Shown piece after piece: positions 25,814 through 35,356 of a DNA stretch of 64,000 nt. The DNA comes from Bradyrhizobium sp. NFR13 (GTDB lineage: Bacteria > Pseudomonadota > Alphaproteobacteria > Rhizobiales > Xanthobacteraceae): contig NZ_FOTP01000001.1 of assembly GCF_900114605.1 (NCBI RefSeq), forward strand, positions 682,001 through 746,000, written 5' to 3'. Position 1 is the stretch's first letter; every line of letters begins with the position of its first letter. The position numbers were made by a program, and so were the translations under genes. Below the pieces are notes generated by a model. That model worked only from the letters and a program-made list of their open reading frames with translations. It searched no databases and was not told the origin of the DNA.

Positions 25814-27217
25814 GTGCAGACCGTACAGGCTACTCTTGCTGCGGCAATTGCGGTTGTCGCTCTGGCTGCCTCCCCCGCTACTTCTGTTTCGGCGGAGGGG
25901 AGCAGAAAACTTGTGCTGACGATCGCAATCGACGGAGCGATCGGACCGGCAACTGCCAGTTATGTGAAAGACGCTCTCGCCAAGGCAAGCGAACGGCGCG
26001 CCGAAGCTGTTATACTGCGTCTGAATACGCCGGGCGGTCTCGTCACCAGCATGCGCGAGACCATCGCCGACGTGCTGGCCTCGCCCGTTCCTGTCATAGG
26101 TTATGTCGCCCCGTCCGGAGCCCATGCCGCCAGTGCCGGCACTTATCTCCTCTATGCAACGCATATCGCTGCAATGGCGCCGGGCACCAATCTCGGCGCG
26201 GCAACGCCAGTACAAATCGGAAGTCCCGTGCCAGGCCTGCCAAGCATCACCCCTGACAAAGACGGCAGGGACAAGAAAGACAGCACCCAGCAAACGGAGC
26301 CGAAGGATGCAATGATGGCGAAGGCGACGAACGACGCCGTCGCCTTTATCCGCAGCCTGGCCGAGCTGCGAGGACGTAACGCCGATTGGGCCGAGAAAGC
26401 CGTCCGCGAGGCAGCCAGCCTTTCCGCCAGCGCCGCATTGCAAGCGAGTGTCATCGATCTCATTGCGCGCGACCCGGTCGAACTGCTCAGGCAGATCGAT
26501 GGCCGCGTCGTGGAACTTCCCGGTGGCGACAAGCGGCATTTGGTGACGAAGGATGCGACGATCGAGACGATCGATTCCGGATGGATCGCGCAATTTCTGT
26601 CTGTGATCACCAACCCCAACGTCGCCTTCATTCTTTTGCTGGTTGGCATCTACGGTCTGATTTTTGAATTCATGTCTCCTGGCGCCGTCGCGCCCGGCGT
26701 GGTCGGTACGATCTGCCTGCTGCTCGGCCTTTATGCCCTCAACCTGCTCCCGACCAACTATGCCGGTCTTGGGCTGATGATGTTGGGAATCGCGCTTCTG
26801 ATTATCGAGACCTTCAACCCGACCGTGGTTCTTGGCCTCGGCGGAGCCATCGCCTTGCTCCTTGGTGCGTTGATGTTGTTCAGGATCGAAGCGCCCGGAT
26901 ACCGGCTGTCATGGACGCTCATCGGCATCGTGACGGCGATGTTCATCGGATTGGTTCTCATTGTGCTCGGCTCGCTTCAGCGTGCCCGCAAAGCTCCGGC
27001 ACGAGTCGGCGCGCAGGCTATGCGTGGCCTGCGCGCCGAGGTTCTCGACTGGAACGACATCGAAGGTCACGTCTTCACGCAGGGTGAGCGCTGGCAAGCC
27101 CGCGGCACGGAAGCATTCAAGCCCGGGGAAACGGTCGAGATAGCCAGCATCACGGATCTGACACTGATGGTGCGTCGCCGGCCGGCACTCAGCGCCGGCG
27201 AAGGAGGTGTGCGATGA
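25814..27217 (+). CDS. NfeD-family membrane serine protease (ClpP class)
   Basis: A membrane-bound protease of the NfeD1/PH1510 type (467 aa). A signal peptide ([15 protein letters not shown]) leads into a ClpP-fold domain in which the Ser nucleophile is in [10 protein letters not shown], after the [13 protein letters not shown] oxyanion loop; the Lys of the dyad should lie in the following helix. Four or five membrane segments (about 270-410) and a C-terminal OB-fold NfeD domain follow. GTG 25814 is preferred: AAGGGAG lies eight bases upstream; a TTG at 25763 is an alternative. It overlaps the slipin gene by four bases, the classic protease/stomatin pair. Confidence 0.9.
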   Translation: MQTVQATLAAAIAVVALAASPATSVSAEGSRKLVLTIAIDGAIGPATASYVKDALAKASERRAEAVILRLNTPGGLVTSMRETIADVLASPVPVIGYVAPSGAHAASAGTYLLYATHIAAMAPGTNLGAATPVQIGSPVPGLPSITPDKDGRDKKDSTQQTEPKDAMMAKATNDAVAFIRSLAELRGRNADWAEKAVREAASLSASAALQASVIDLIARDPVELLRQIDGRVVELPGGDKRHLVTKDATIETIDSGWIAQFLSVITNPNVAFILLLVGIYGLIFEFMSPGAVAPGVVGTICLLLGLYALNLLPTNYAGLGLMMLGIALLIIETFNPTVVLGLGGAIALLLGALMLFRIEAPGYRLSWTLIGIVTAMFIGLVLIVLGSLQRARKAPARVGAQAMRGLRAEVLDWNDIEGHVFTQGERWQARGTEAFKPGETVEIASITDLTLMVRRRPALSAGEGGVR

Positions 27218-27978
27218 TGCTCGATTACATAACCTATTCACTGCTCGCGATCATCCTGATCGCCTTTCTCTCCTCCGCCATTCGCATCCTGCGGGAATAC
27301 GAGCGCGGCATCGTCTTCACGCTCGGGCGCTTCACCGGCGTGAAAGGCCCGGGCCTCTTCATCCTGATTCCGTTCGTGCAGCAGATGGTGAAGGCCGATC
27401 TCAGGGTGATGGTACAAGATGTGCCGCCGCAGGACGTCATTTCCCGCGACAACGTTTCCGTCAAGGTGAATGCTGTTCTCTATTTCCGCATCGTCGATCC
27501 GGAACGTGCGATCATCAAGGTCGGAAATTACATGGCAGCGACCAGCCAGTTAGCGCAAACCACGCTGCGCTCGGTGCTCGGCAAGCATGAGCTGGATGAA
27601 ATGCTCGCAGAGCGCGACAAACTCAACGCCGACATTCAGGAGATTCTCGATCAGCAAACCGACGCGTGGGGGATCAAGGTCACCAACATCGAGATCAAGG
27701 ATATCGACCTCAATGACAACATGGTGCGTGCCATCGCCAAACAGGCCGAGGCGGAGCGGCTGCGGCGGGCGAAAGTGATCAATGCGATAGGCGAGCAGCA
27801 AGCCGCCGAGAAGCTCGTCGAGGCCGGCCGGATACTCGCTCTGGAACCGCAGGCGATGCAACTGCGCTATTTTGCGGCGTTGCACGACATTGCCGGCGAA
27901 CGATCATCGACTGTGGTCTTTCCGCTGCCGATGGATCTGCTCAGCCATATAACGCCGCGGCCGGGCGGAACATCGTGA
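27214..27978 (+). CDS. Slipin/stomatin-like SPFH-domain membrane protein
   Basis: A 254-residue stomatin homologue that assembles into ring- or cage-like membrane scaffolds. One N-terminal membrane segment ([16 protein letters not shown]) is followed by an SPFH domain ([38 protein letters not shown]) and a coiled region ([17 protein letters not shown]). In archaea the partner NfeD protease cleaves the C-terminus of its slipin; the gene overlap here implies the same partnership. Start ATG 27214, with GGAGGTG just upstream inside the NfeD gene. Confidence 0.93.
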   Translation: MMLDYITYSLLAIILIAFLSSAIRILREYERGIVFTLGRFTGVKGPGLFILIPFVQQMVKADLRVMVQDVPPQDVISRDNVSVKVNAVLYFRIVDPERAIIKVGNYMAATSQLAQTTLRSVLGKHELDEMLAERDKLNADIQEILDQQTDAWGIKVTNIEIKDIDLNDNMVRAIAKQAEAERLRRAKVINAIGEQQAAEKLVEAGRILALEPQAMQLRYFAALHDIAGERSSTVVFPLPMDLLSHITPRPGGTS

Positions 27979-28086
27979 CTACCTTCTTATACTTCGACGC
28001 CGACTGAAGTTTTCGGCTCGAGTTTGCCATGACCACCCGAACGAACCATGACCTGCACCGGCTTGCTCATCCCCCCAAATTTGCCA

Positions 28087-28290
28087 TCAATGAGTATCCT
28101 CGGCGTGCTCGTCGGCAGGCACATGTGACGGGTGTCGTGCGTCGCCGCGCCGGTTTTGTGGGCGCACGTACATGGTCATCGCTTCCGGGAGCTCCGCCTT
28201 GACTCTCAGAGCGGCGACAAGCGCATCCTCGGCGTCCACGACGACATGGCCCGCCTTGCCCTTTAACTTGAATCCAACGGTAAATTGCAT
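28087..28290 (-). CDS. Small hypothetical protein downstream of the oxidase operon
   Basis: A 67-residue protein beginning MQFTVGFKLKGKAGHVVVD, with a likely beta-alpha-beta N-terminal part and a polar, His-rich tail. GAGGTGG lies about seven bases before the ATG, which favours this frame over an overlapping 86-residue frame. No family is recognised. It follows the cytochrome c gene on the same strand and could be the last gene of that operon. Confidence 0.6.
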   Translation of the reverse strand: MQFTVGFKLKGKAGHVVVDAEDALVAALRVKAELPEAMTMYVRPQNRRGDARHPSHVPADEHAEDTH

Positions 28291-28345
28291 CTGCGCACCA
28301 CCTCGTCTTCACTGCACTCGTCTTCACTGCAATTGTGTCACCCGC

Positions 28346-28753
28346 CTACTTTCCTCCAACGGGCGCCATCTCGGCCTTCTTTCCTGTCGCGTCGAACTGT
28401 TTGAGATAGGCAACCACATCGTCAATTTGCTTCGGAACTTTGAGGCCCGGAAACGTCATTTTGGTGCCGGGGATCTTGGCCTTCGGATCCTTGATGTATT
28501 CGCGGAAGGTTGCTTCATCCCAGGTGATCCCGGAATTCTTGTTCGCAGGAGAATAACTGTAACCTGCAACCGCTCCGGCCTTACGCCCAAAAAGCCCGTT
28601 GAGCTCGGGCCCGACTGCATTCTTGGCGTTCTCGCCGATCTGGTGACACGCCCTGCATTGGGTGAATATCTTCTCTCCCGATATAGCGTCCTGCGCGAAT
28701 GCAGAAGCGGTTGAGAGAATTCCGGCTCCGAGTACGCAAGCGAAAATTCGCAT
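28346..28753 (-). CDS. Class I cytochrome c (c2/c550-like)
   Basis: A periplasmic monohaem cytochrome of 135 aa. A cleavable signal peptide (ACVLGAGILSTASAFAQ) precedes the haem site CRACH (about residue 36-40) and the Met ligand in GTKMTFPG. The profile matches small soluble electron carriers that feed aa3-type oxidases. It is on the same strand as, and downstream of, the oxidase genes, so it may be their dedicated electron donor. I start at ATG 28753, which gives a normal signal peptide. Confidence 0.92.
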   Translation of the reverse strand: MRIFACVLGAGILSTASAFAQDAISGEKIFTQCRACHQIGENAKNAVGPELNGLFGRKAGAVAGYSYSPANKNSGITWDEATFREYIKDPKAKIPGTKMTFPGLKVPKQIDDVVAYLKQFDATGKKAEMAPVGGK

Positions 28754-28856
28754 ACGACCACTCCATGTCTGCCAACTCAGAAGGTCGACAACCAAGATAG
28801 ATCGACATGTCATCTGACCGGTGCGTGGCACTCGCGGGCGTGCCTCCGGTCCGCAA

Positions 28857-29150
28857 TCAGCCCAGCGACTTGATGATCTCCCGGTAAGCCGTTTCGGGAA
28901 ACGCTTTCAATGTGCGCGTTCGAATGTTTCCCAGCATACCCAGCTGCAAGTTGAACCGCGCGGCGACGGCATCGTCCGGCGCTTCGTAGACCGCGACCAT
29001 GTCATAGTCGCCCATGGTCAGAAAGAACGATTTGAACTCTCCATCCATATCCTTGAGAGCCTTCTTCGCCAGATCAAGACGACGCGGCGAGTCCTTGACG
29101 TGTTGCACACCTTGATCGGTCCAGTTTGCAAGCATGATATATGTGGTCAT
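28857..29150 (-). CDS. GYD-domain protein
   Basis: A 97-residue protein with the GYD family motif intact (TMGDYDMVAVYEAPDD) in a ferredoxin-like alpha/beta fold. Family members are small and widespread, and their function is not established. It lies 36 bp after the oxidase subunit IV gene and 104 bp before the cytochrome c gene, on the same strand, so it travels with the respiratory operon. Confidence 0.88.
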   Translation of the reverse strand: MTTYIMLANWTDQGVQHVKDSPRRLDLAKKALKDMDGEFKSFFLTMGDYDMVAVYEAPDDAVAARFNLQLGMLGNIRTRTLKAFPETAYREIIKSLG

Positions 29151-29186
29151 GGAAGTCCTCCTTGTGCGCGAGACCCCCGCTCACCT

Positions 29187-29552
29187 TTACGCCCCAGCCT
29201 TGAAGAAAATGATCCGGCTCAACAGCGTGTAGTCCGACTCAAACACCATGATTCCGACAAAGACCAGCAACAGCAACGGCGGAAGCAGGATAGCATAGGC
29301 CAAAGCCAGACGCTCCCACGCCATGTGCATAAAGACCGCAACAATCAAGCCTGCTTTCAACATCATGAACAGCACGATGAGAGACCACCTCAGATGCCCC
29401 TGCAGGTTGAAGTAGTCGACGAGGTAAGAGCATGTACTCAAGACAAACAGCCATCCCCAGACCACGAGATAAAGCTTGATCGGGTGCTGGTGTCCCTCGG
29501 CATGTGCCGCGGGAGTTGCATGAGGTGTTGCATGTAGCGTGACTTCAGCCAT
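29187..29552 (-). CDS. Cytochrome c oxidase subunit IV family protein
   Basis: A 121-residue membrane protein with three hydrophobic segments and a His-rich N-terminus (HATPHATPAAHAEGHQHPIK). It matches the small fourth subunit of bacterial haem-copper oxidases (CtaF/CyoD-like), which aids assembly of the Cu site. It starts 10 bp after the stop of the second subunit III gene. Confidence 0.85.
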   Translation of the reverse strand: MAEVTLHATPHATPAAHAEGHQHPIKLYLVVWGWLFVLSTCSYLVDYFNLQGHLRWSLIVLFMMLKAGLIVAVFMHMAWERLALAYAILLPPLLLLVFVGIMVFESDYTLLSRIIFFKAGA

Positions 29553-29561
29553 GTTTTTCCC

Positions 29562-30284
29562 TCACCAAAGATAGAAAAAGGCAAAGATAAACACCCATAC
29601 CAAATCGACGAAATGCCAATACAAGCCGGTGATTTCGACGATCTCGTAGTTCCCCTTCCTGCTTGTGAAAAAACCCCGACGTTCAGTCTCGAAATCTCCG
29701 CGCCAAACCTTTCGCGCAATGATGATCAGGAAAATCACGCCAATCGTTACGTGCGTTCCGTGGAATCCTGTAATCATGAAAAAGCATGAGCCGAATTGCT
29801 CTGCCCCCCACGGATTTTCCCAGGGCCTCACCCCCTCCATGATCAGCTTCGTCCATTCGAAAGCCTGCATTCCGACAAATGTCGCACCGAACGCGGCGGT
29901 CACCAGCATCAGAATCGCCGTTTTGCGGCGATCGTGGCGGTAGCCGAAATTGACGGCCATAGCCATGGTCCCGCTGCTGCTGATCAGCACGAAGGTCATG
30001 ATGGCAATCAGAATGAGCGGGATGTGTTGTCCTGCAATCGTCAGAGCGAAGACTTCACTCGGGTTTGGCCAGGGCACCGCCGTGGACATGCGCGCCGTCA
30101 TGTACGACAGCAGGAAGCAACCGAAGATAAAGGTATCGCTGAGGAGAAAGATCCACATCATGGCCTTTCCCCAGGATACATTCTTGAATGCCCGTTGATC
30201 CGAGGACCAGTCGGCGACAATACCTTGCCAGCCTACGGTCGTCGTTCGGCGCTTTTCGATGTTTGTCAGCACAGTCTCTGTCAT
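29562..30284 (-). CDS. coxP: Cytochrome c oxidase subunit III (second copy, CoxP-like)
   Basis: A haem-copper oxidase subunit III of 240 aa with about six to seven membrane segments (WIFLLSDTFIFGCFLLSYM, FMITGFHGTHVTIGVIFL, YWHFVDLVWVFIFAFFYLW). FHGTHV and YWHFVDLVW are family signatures. It is the second of two tandem subunit III genes; Bradyrhizobium coxMNOP has the same layout (CoxO and CoxP). The symbol rests on that order. Confidence 0.9.
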   Translation of the reverse strand: MTETVLTNIEKRRTTTVGWQGIVADWSSDQRAFKNVSWGKAMMWIFLLSDTFIFGCFLLSYMTARMSTAVPWPNPSEVFALTIAGQHIPLILIAIMTFVLISSSGTMAMAVNFGYRHDRRKTAILMLVTAAFGATFVGMQAFEWTKLIMEGVRPWENPWGAEQFGSCFFMITGFHGTHVTIGVIFLIIIARKVWRGDFETERRGFFTSRKGNYEIVEITGLYWHFVDLVWVFIFAFFYLW

Positions 30285-30300
30285 CGCATCGATGCCTTCC

Positions 30301-31005
30301 CTATGTCAGCAACTGGCGACAGATGGTGACGAAGTCATCCGCCCAGCCTGTCAGCAGAGCGAGCAGGATCAACCAGACCAAAAGCAGGAAATGCCAATAC
30401 ATCGCGCACAGTTCCACACTCAAACGCAGGCGCGGGATTTCAACACCACGCCATGCCTTGACGATGGTTCTGCCCAGAGCGACGAGACCGCCGAGCAAGT
30501 GCAGTCCATGAATCGCGGTGATCAGATAGAAGAAGGCGTTGGCAGGATTGGCCGCCAGAAAGTAGCCCCGGGTGTTGAGCTGCTGCCACACCAGCAACTG
30601 ACCTATCAGGAAAACAACGGCCGAAACGCCGCCTGCAAGCAGGCCGGTCAGCACATTTTCGCTGTCGTTGCGACGGGCGGAAACCTGCGCCCATTGCAGC
30701 GCGCCGCTGCTCACGACCAGAACACCGGTGTTGAACCACAGCAACCCGGGCACGGGCAGCGACCGCCAGTCGATCAATTGCATGCGCATGGAGTAAGCGC
30801 TGACGAAGAGCGCAAATAACGACCCGACGACCGCGAGAAACACACCCAGACCTATTTTCGCCGCCGGCAACGACGTCGAACTCCCGCCGGGAAAATCACC
30901 GATCGCCCCCTCCTCCAGCCAGGGCTTGGCCGCAAGCCGTTGCTGCGAGAGCCACCATCCCGCAATGGCCGCTATTCCAGCCATGAACAGGACGATGGCC
31001 GTCAT
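30301..31005 (-). CDS. coxO: Cytochrome c oxidase subunit III (first copy, CoxO-like)
   Basis: A 234-residue subunit III homologue, more divergent than its neighbour: two N-terminal segments are spaced by a longer loop, then five segments with the family motifs (FYLITAIHGLHLLGGLVALG; AMYWHFLLLVWLILLAL). It overlaps the end of the subunit I gene by four bases, so translation is coupled. In two-gene subunit III systems each protein resembles part of the canonical subunit. Confidence 0.88.
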   Translation of the reverse strand: MTAIVLFMAGIAAIAGWWLSQQRLAAKPWLEEGAIGDFPGGSSTSLPAAKIGLGVFLAVVGSLFALFVSAYSMRMQLIDWRSLPVPGLLWFNTGVLVVSSGALQWAQVSARRNDSENVLTGLLAGGVSAVVFLIGQLLVWQQLNTRGYFLAANPANAFFYLITAIHGLHLLGGLVALGRTIVKAWRGVEIPRLRLSVELCAMYWHFLLLVWLILLALLTGWADDFVTICRQLLT

Positions 31006-32777
31006 GGATGCGCTCCCTTCGGCGTCAAGCTGGCCGGCGGCTCATTTTGGGGGATGAAATCCCGTGCTGCGCCGGGCACGCTATAGTCATAAGCCCAGCG
31101 ATAGACGACCGGGAGTTCCTTGCCCCAGTTGCCATGTGCCGGCGGCGTCTGCGGCGTTTGCCACTCGAGCGTGGTCGCGTTCCACGGATTGCCGCCGGCG
31201 TCCTCGCCCTTGGACAGGCTCCGGATCATGTTGAACACAAATACGAGCTGGGCAAAGCCGACGATGAGCGCAGCGATACTCATGAATGCATTCAGGTCAT
31301 GGGCCGACGCCGGGACGAATGCCGTCCCACCGATGTCGTGATAGCGGCGCGGCACACCCAGCAGCCCGAGATAATGCATGGGGAAGAAGATCGCGTAAGC
31401 TCCAAGGAACGTGACCCAGAAATGGAAGCGCCCCAGCGTCTCGTTCAGCATCCGTCCCGTCACTTTCGGATACCAGTGATAGATCGCACCAAACACGACC
31501 ATGATCGGCGCAACCCCCATGACCATGTGAAAATGGGCGACCACGAACATGGTATCGGACAACGGAACGTCCACGACGACGTTGCCGAGGAACAGGCCAG
31601 TCAGGCCGCCATTGACGAACGTGATAATGAATGCGAGCGCGAACAGCATCGGAACGGTGAGGTGAATGTCGCCACGCCACAGGGTCAGAATCCAGTTGTA
31701 TACCTTGATCGCCGTGGGGATCGCGATGATGAGGGTCGTTGTTGCGAAGAAAAATCCGAATTTCGGATTCATGCCACTGACATACATGTGGTGCGCCCAC
31801 ACCACGAAGCTCATCGCCCCGATTCCGACAATCGCCCACACCATCATGCGATAACCGAAAATATTCTTTCGCGCATGAGTGCTGATGAGGTCAGAGACAA
31901 TGCCAAAAGCAGGTAACGCAACGATATAGACTTCGGGGTGGCCGAAAAACCAGAACAGGTGCTGGAACAGCAGCGGACTGCCACCGCCGTACTTCCCCAG
32001 CTGACCCATCTCCACGAGCGTTGGCATGAAGAAGCTGGTGCCAAGAAGCCGATCGAACAGCATCATCACCGAGGCGACGAACAAGGCTGGAAATGCGAGC
32101 AAGGCCATCACGGTCGCTGTAAAAATGCCCCACACCGTCAAAGGCAGCCGCATCAGCGTCATTCCGCGCGTGCGACCCTGCAGCACCGTCACGACGTAAT
32201 TCAAGCCGCCCATGGTGAAGCCGATAATGAACAGGATCAGCGACACCAGCATCATGATGATGCCTGCTTCCTGTCCGGGGCTTCCGGAAAGAATGGCCTG
32301 CGGCGGATACAGCGTCCATCCAGCGCCGGTCGGCCCACCCGGTACAAAGAAGGTCGCAACCAGCACCAGCACGGCAAGCAGATAGATCCAGTAGCTCAGC
32401 ATGTTCGCGTAGGGGAACACCATGTCGCGAGCACCGACCATCAACGGGATGAGATAATTCCCGAAGCCTCCGAGAAACAGCGCCGTGAGAAGGTAGATCA
32501 CCATGATCATGCCATGCATGGTGATGAACTGAAGATACTGGCTCGGATCGATAAACGAAAACGTTCCGGGGAAGCCGAGCTGCAGCCGCATCAGCCACGA
32601 CAGCACCAACGCGACCATACCGATAGCCATTGCCGTCATCGCATACTGGACCGCAATGATCTTGGCATCTTGCGAGAAGACATATCGCGTCCACCAACTT
32701 CTTGGGTGATAGAGATCGACCTCACCCACTTCGGCCGGCGGAATTCCTGCGAGTACGTCAGACGGGACATCAACCAT
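31002..32777 (-). CDS. coxN: Cytochrome c oxidase subunit I (CoxN-like)
   Basis: The catalytic haem-copper subunit (591 aa, 12 or more membrane segments) that reduces O2 to water and pumps protons. Haem and Cu-B histidines are visible: TMHGMIMV, GHPEVYIVALP (His-Tyr cross-link), WAHHMY and HFHMVMG. The Asp in GARDMVFP, the Glu in GHPEV and the Lys in IPTAIKVYNW indicate complete D and K proton paths of an A1-type enzyme. It follows the CuA subunit II gene by 80 bp. Confidence 0.96.
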   Translation of the reverse strand: MVDVPSDVLAGIPPAEVGEVDLYHPRSWWTRYVFSQDAKIIAVQYAMTAMAIGMVALVLSWLMRLQLGFPGTFSFIDPSQYLQFITMHGMIMVIYLLTALFLGGFGNYLIPLMVGARDMVFPYANMLSYWIYLLAVLVLVATFFVPGGPTGAGWTLYPPQAILSGSPGQEAGIIMMLVSLILFIIGFTMGGLNYVVTVLQGRTRGMTLMRLPLTVWGIFTATVMALLAFPALFVASVMMLFDRLLGTSFFMPTLVEMGQLGKYGGGSPLLFQHLFWFFGHPEVYIVALPAFGIVSDLISTHARKNIFGYRMMVWAIVGIGAMSFVVWAHHMYVSGMNPKFGFFFATTTLIIAIPTAIKVYNWILTLWRGDIHLTVPMLFALAFIITFVNGGLTGLFLGNVVVDVPLSDTMFVVAHFHMVMGVAPIMVVFGAIYHWYPKVTGRMLNETLGRFHFWVTFLGAYAIFFPMHYLGLLGVPRRYHDIGGTAFVPASAHDLNAFMSIAALIVGFAQLVFVFNMIRSLSKGEDAGGNPWNATTLEWQTPQTPPAHGNWGKELPVVYRWAYDYSVPGAARDFIPQNEPPASLTPKGAHP

Positions 32778-32857
32778 TAAAATGTCCTCCCGGATTTATC
32801 CTCTGATCGTCGCTCATCGTAAGTGTTACAACGTGCAACGCCGCCGCGCCGGTCCTG

Positions 32858-33691
32858 CTATTTGCCGCGGGTCTTGTAAGTCGCCTTCGTGATGGCTCGG
32901 TGGCCGGATAACGCTGCGAATGTCTGCTGCTTCTCCAGCCATGCATGATATTCGCTCTCTTCCTGGACGATGACGTTGCTCCGCATTTGCGCATGCGCGA
33001 TGCCGCACAATTCCGCGCAAAGAACCTCGAATGTTCCTGTGCGCGTAGGAGTGAACCAAAAGTATGTGACCGAGCCCGGCACCATATCCATCTTCGCCCG
33101 AAACTCAGGCACGTAGAAATCGTGCAGAACGTCGATTGAACGGAGCAATACCTTGACCGGCTTTCCGATCGGGAGATGCAAATCGTCGTTCTCAACCACG
33201 ACGTCGTCCTGACCATTGGGATCGTTCGGATTCAAGCCTAGCGGATTCTCGGCACTGACGTTGCGGGCATCGACCGTCCCGAGCCGGCCGTCTTTTCCGG
33301 GCAGCCGGTAGCTCCAGCGCCATTGCTGGCCCATGACCTCTATCTCTGTCGCATCGGAGGGCACAGTCACGAACTGATGCCAGACAACCAAACCGGGCGC
33401 TAACATCGCTCCGACACCGATCGCGGTCCCTATGGTGAGCCACCATTCCAGCCTTTTGTTTTCGGGCTCATAGGCCGCTTGTCTTCCTTCCTTGTGATGA
33501 AAACGGAAGATGCAATAGGCGATGAATGCGACGATCGCGAAGAAGACCGCTCCGGTGATCCAGAACGTCATGGTGATCGTGTCGTCGATGTAACTCCAGT
33601 TCGATGCGATCGGCGTCCACCACCATGGGCTAAGGAGGTGAAACAGCACCGAAGCGACTGCGACCAACAGCAGTATGAATGCTACAGCCAT
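32858..33691 (-). CDS. coxM: Cytochrome c oxidase subunit II (CoxM-like)
   Basis: The CuA-bearing subunit (277 aa) that accepts electrons from cytochrome c on the periplasmic side. Two membrane segments precede a cupredoxin domain with WRWSYRLPG, DVLHDFYVPEFRAKMD and the complete CuA motif CAELCGIAHAQM, which rules out a quinol oxidase. First gene of the coxMNOP-type operon. ATG 33691 has AAGGA ten bases upstream; a TTG 12 codons earlier is the longer alternative. Confidence 0.94.
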   Translation of the reverse strand: MAVAFILLLVAVASVLFHLLSPWWWTPIASNWSYIDDTITMTFWITGAVFFAIVAFIAYCIFRFHHKEGRQAAYEPENKRLEWWLTIGTAIGVGAMLAPGLVVWHQFVTVPSDATEIEVMGQQWRWSYRLPGKDGRLGTVDARNVSAENPLGLNPNDPNGQDDVVVENDDLHLPIGKPVKVLLRSIDVLHDFYVPEFRAKMDMVPGSVTYFWFTPTRTGTFEVLCAELCGIAHAQMRSNVIVQEESEYHAWLEKQQTFAALSGHRAITKATYKTRGK

Positions 33692-34292
33692 CCCTTGTTC
33701 ATCCTTGCCTCTAGAGGCTGCGGACAAGACTTAGAAAAGGGCGCAGTTCACGTCTGCATCGATGGCTGATTTCGAGCTCGCCATCACAATGCTGGCCGCC
33801 TTGCCCTCTAACCGGTCGCAACATCGAATTCGAAAAGTTGCGATCGCTGGTGTCGTCGAACTACGGGCACTTGCCACTACAGGATGTTCCCCGGCAGGCT
33901 TGATTGTCAATAGACCGGCTTATTCCTCACGACGACGATAGCACCACGATCGAACCGTTGAGCAATGGCACGCGCAACGGATTCTCATATCGCATTGCAA
34001 TACACGACGCCGTGCGTCCGCATGACAGACAAAGTGATGCGTCAATTGCCATCAGCCACGCGGTGAAACGTAAACCTTACAAAGGAAGAATTCACCGAAC
34101 AGTGCGTGCTATTCTTTCCGGATTGCGCTAAACTTGCTGCACAGGTTGCGACAGGTTTTGCTCGGCAAAGCTCTCTTCGTTGAACTTGGCCGTCTTCCAG
34201 AACCAGTCGCGATTTCTGCGCACGAAGGCGAATGCTCGTCATTTGAAAATGACCCGATCTCGCCGGGTGCGAACGCATGGGAGATCGTGACC
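33692..34292. other. Divergent intergenic region, no supported gene
   Basis: About 600 bp between the divergent oxidase operon and the DUF2189 gene. It is less GC-rich than the flanks and should hold the oxidase promoter. Open frames such as 33904-34131 start at TTG without a ribosome site and match nothing known. I saw no FNR/FixK-type TTGAT-N4-ATCAA box. Confidence 0.4.
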
Positions 34293-35204
34293 ATGGCTAC
34301 TCCGTATTCTGACAAGATCTCGCAGACAGCACCTGGCGCTTCCGATAGCGTTGCCGCGCCCGTCATTCGCAAGATCGGGTTGTCCGATCTGCATGATGCG
34401 TTGCGGCTGGGCTGGGAGGACTTCAAGGCGGTTCCGAGTCACGCCATTATTCTGTGCGTCATCTATCCTGTTCTCGGGCTTGTGCTGGCCAGAATGACCT
34501 TGGGCTATTCGGTGTTACCACTGCTTTTCCCGCTAGCCGCGGGCTTTGCGTTGATCGGTCCTTTTGCAGCCCTCGGTCTCTATGAACTCAGCCGCCGCCG
34601 CGAACGCGGCGAAGAGGCGTCGGCATGGCATGCACTCGGCGTGCTGCGCTCGCCGTCCTTCGGGGCCATGCTTGGCCTCGGCACGCTCCTGCTCATTCTG
34701 TTCGTGGTCTGGGTGACCACAGCGAATGCGATTTACGTCTCCAAGTTCGGCAATGCCCCTGCGGCCAGCATTCCTGATTTCGCATCGCGCATCTTCACAA
34801 CCACAGAGGGGCACCAACTGATCGTCCAGGGCTGCGGCGTCGGACTATTGTTCGCTATCATGGCCCTGTGCGTTAGCGTCGTGGCGTTTCCGCTGATGCT
34901 CGACCGGCATGCGAGCGTGACAGACGCAGTTCAGACCTCGCTGCGGGTCGTGATGAAAAATCCTGTGACCATGGCGGCATGGGGTCTGATTGTGGCCGCG
35001 CTGCTGGTGGCCGGTTCGCTGCCGTTATTCGTCGGTCTCGCCGTTGTTCTGCCCCTACTCGGTCATGCCACCTGGCATCTTTATCGCAAGGTGCTGGAGC
35101 CGGACCCGAATCCTCGGCAGGACCCTCCCCGTCCACCGAAAGGGCGGCGCTATGCGGCCGATTTTCCGGTCTCTCTCTTCCCGTGGGGCCGCGATAAGCC
35201 GTAG
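34293..35204 (+). CDS. DUF2189 integral membrane protein
   Basis: A 303-residue inner-membrane protein with about six hydrophobic segments. The DUF2189 signature is present: LHDALRLGWEDFKAVPSHAI near the N-terminus and PFAALGLYELSRRRERGE after segment 2. The family is common in alphaproteobacteria and sometimes annotated as a cytochrome c oxidase subunit I-like protein, but no haem ligands are seen. ATG 34293 has GGGAG nine bases upstream; in-frame codons upstream to 34134 look non-coding. Confidence 0.86.
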   Translation: MATPYSDKISQTAPGASDSVAAPVIRKIGLSDLHDALRLGWEDFKAVPSHAIILCVIYPVLGLVLARMTLGYSVLPLLFPLAAGFALIGPFAALGLYELSRRRERGEEASAWHALGVLRSPSFGAMLGLGTLLLILFVVWVTTANAIYVSKFGNAPAASIPDFASRIFTTTEGHQLIVQGCGVGLLFAIMALCVSVVAFPLMLDRHASVTDAVQTSLRVVMKNPVTMAAWGLIVAALLVAGSLPLFVGLAVVLPLLGHATWHLYRKVLEPDPNPRQDPPRPPKGRRYAADFPVSLFPWGRDKP

Positions 35205-35356
35205 GTCGAAACAAACGACCAGGACGCGCGTTCAGGCTTCGCAATCAGTCGAACCACCCGCGCCCGCGCGGATGAAACCCAGCTCGGATGAGGGGCGATC
35301 TCGGATATCCGCCGGAAGCGGACTCCGCTCCCGGCAGGGTGTCCGCCCACTATCTA

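Noticed and set aside
28067-28327. 86-codon Arg/Cys-rich minus-strand frame
   Set aside because: Overlaps the 67-residue frame that has a good GAGGTGG site; composition looks like a shadow.
33904-34131. 75-codon plus-strand frame in the cox/DUF2189 gap
   Set aside because: TTG start without ribosome site and no recognisable sequence.
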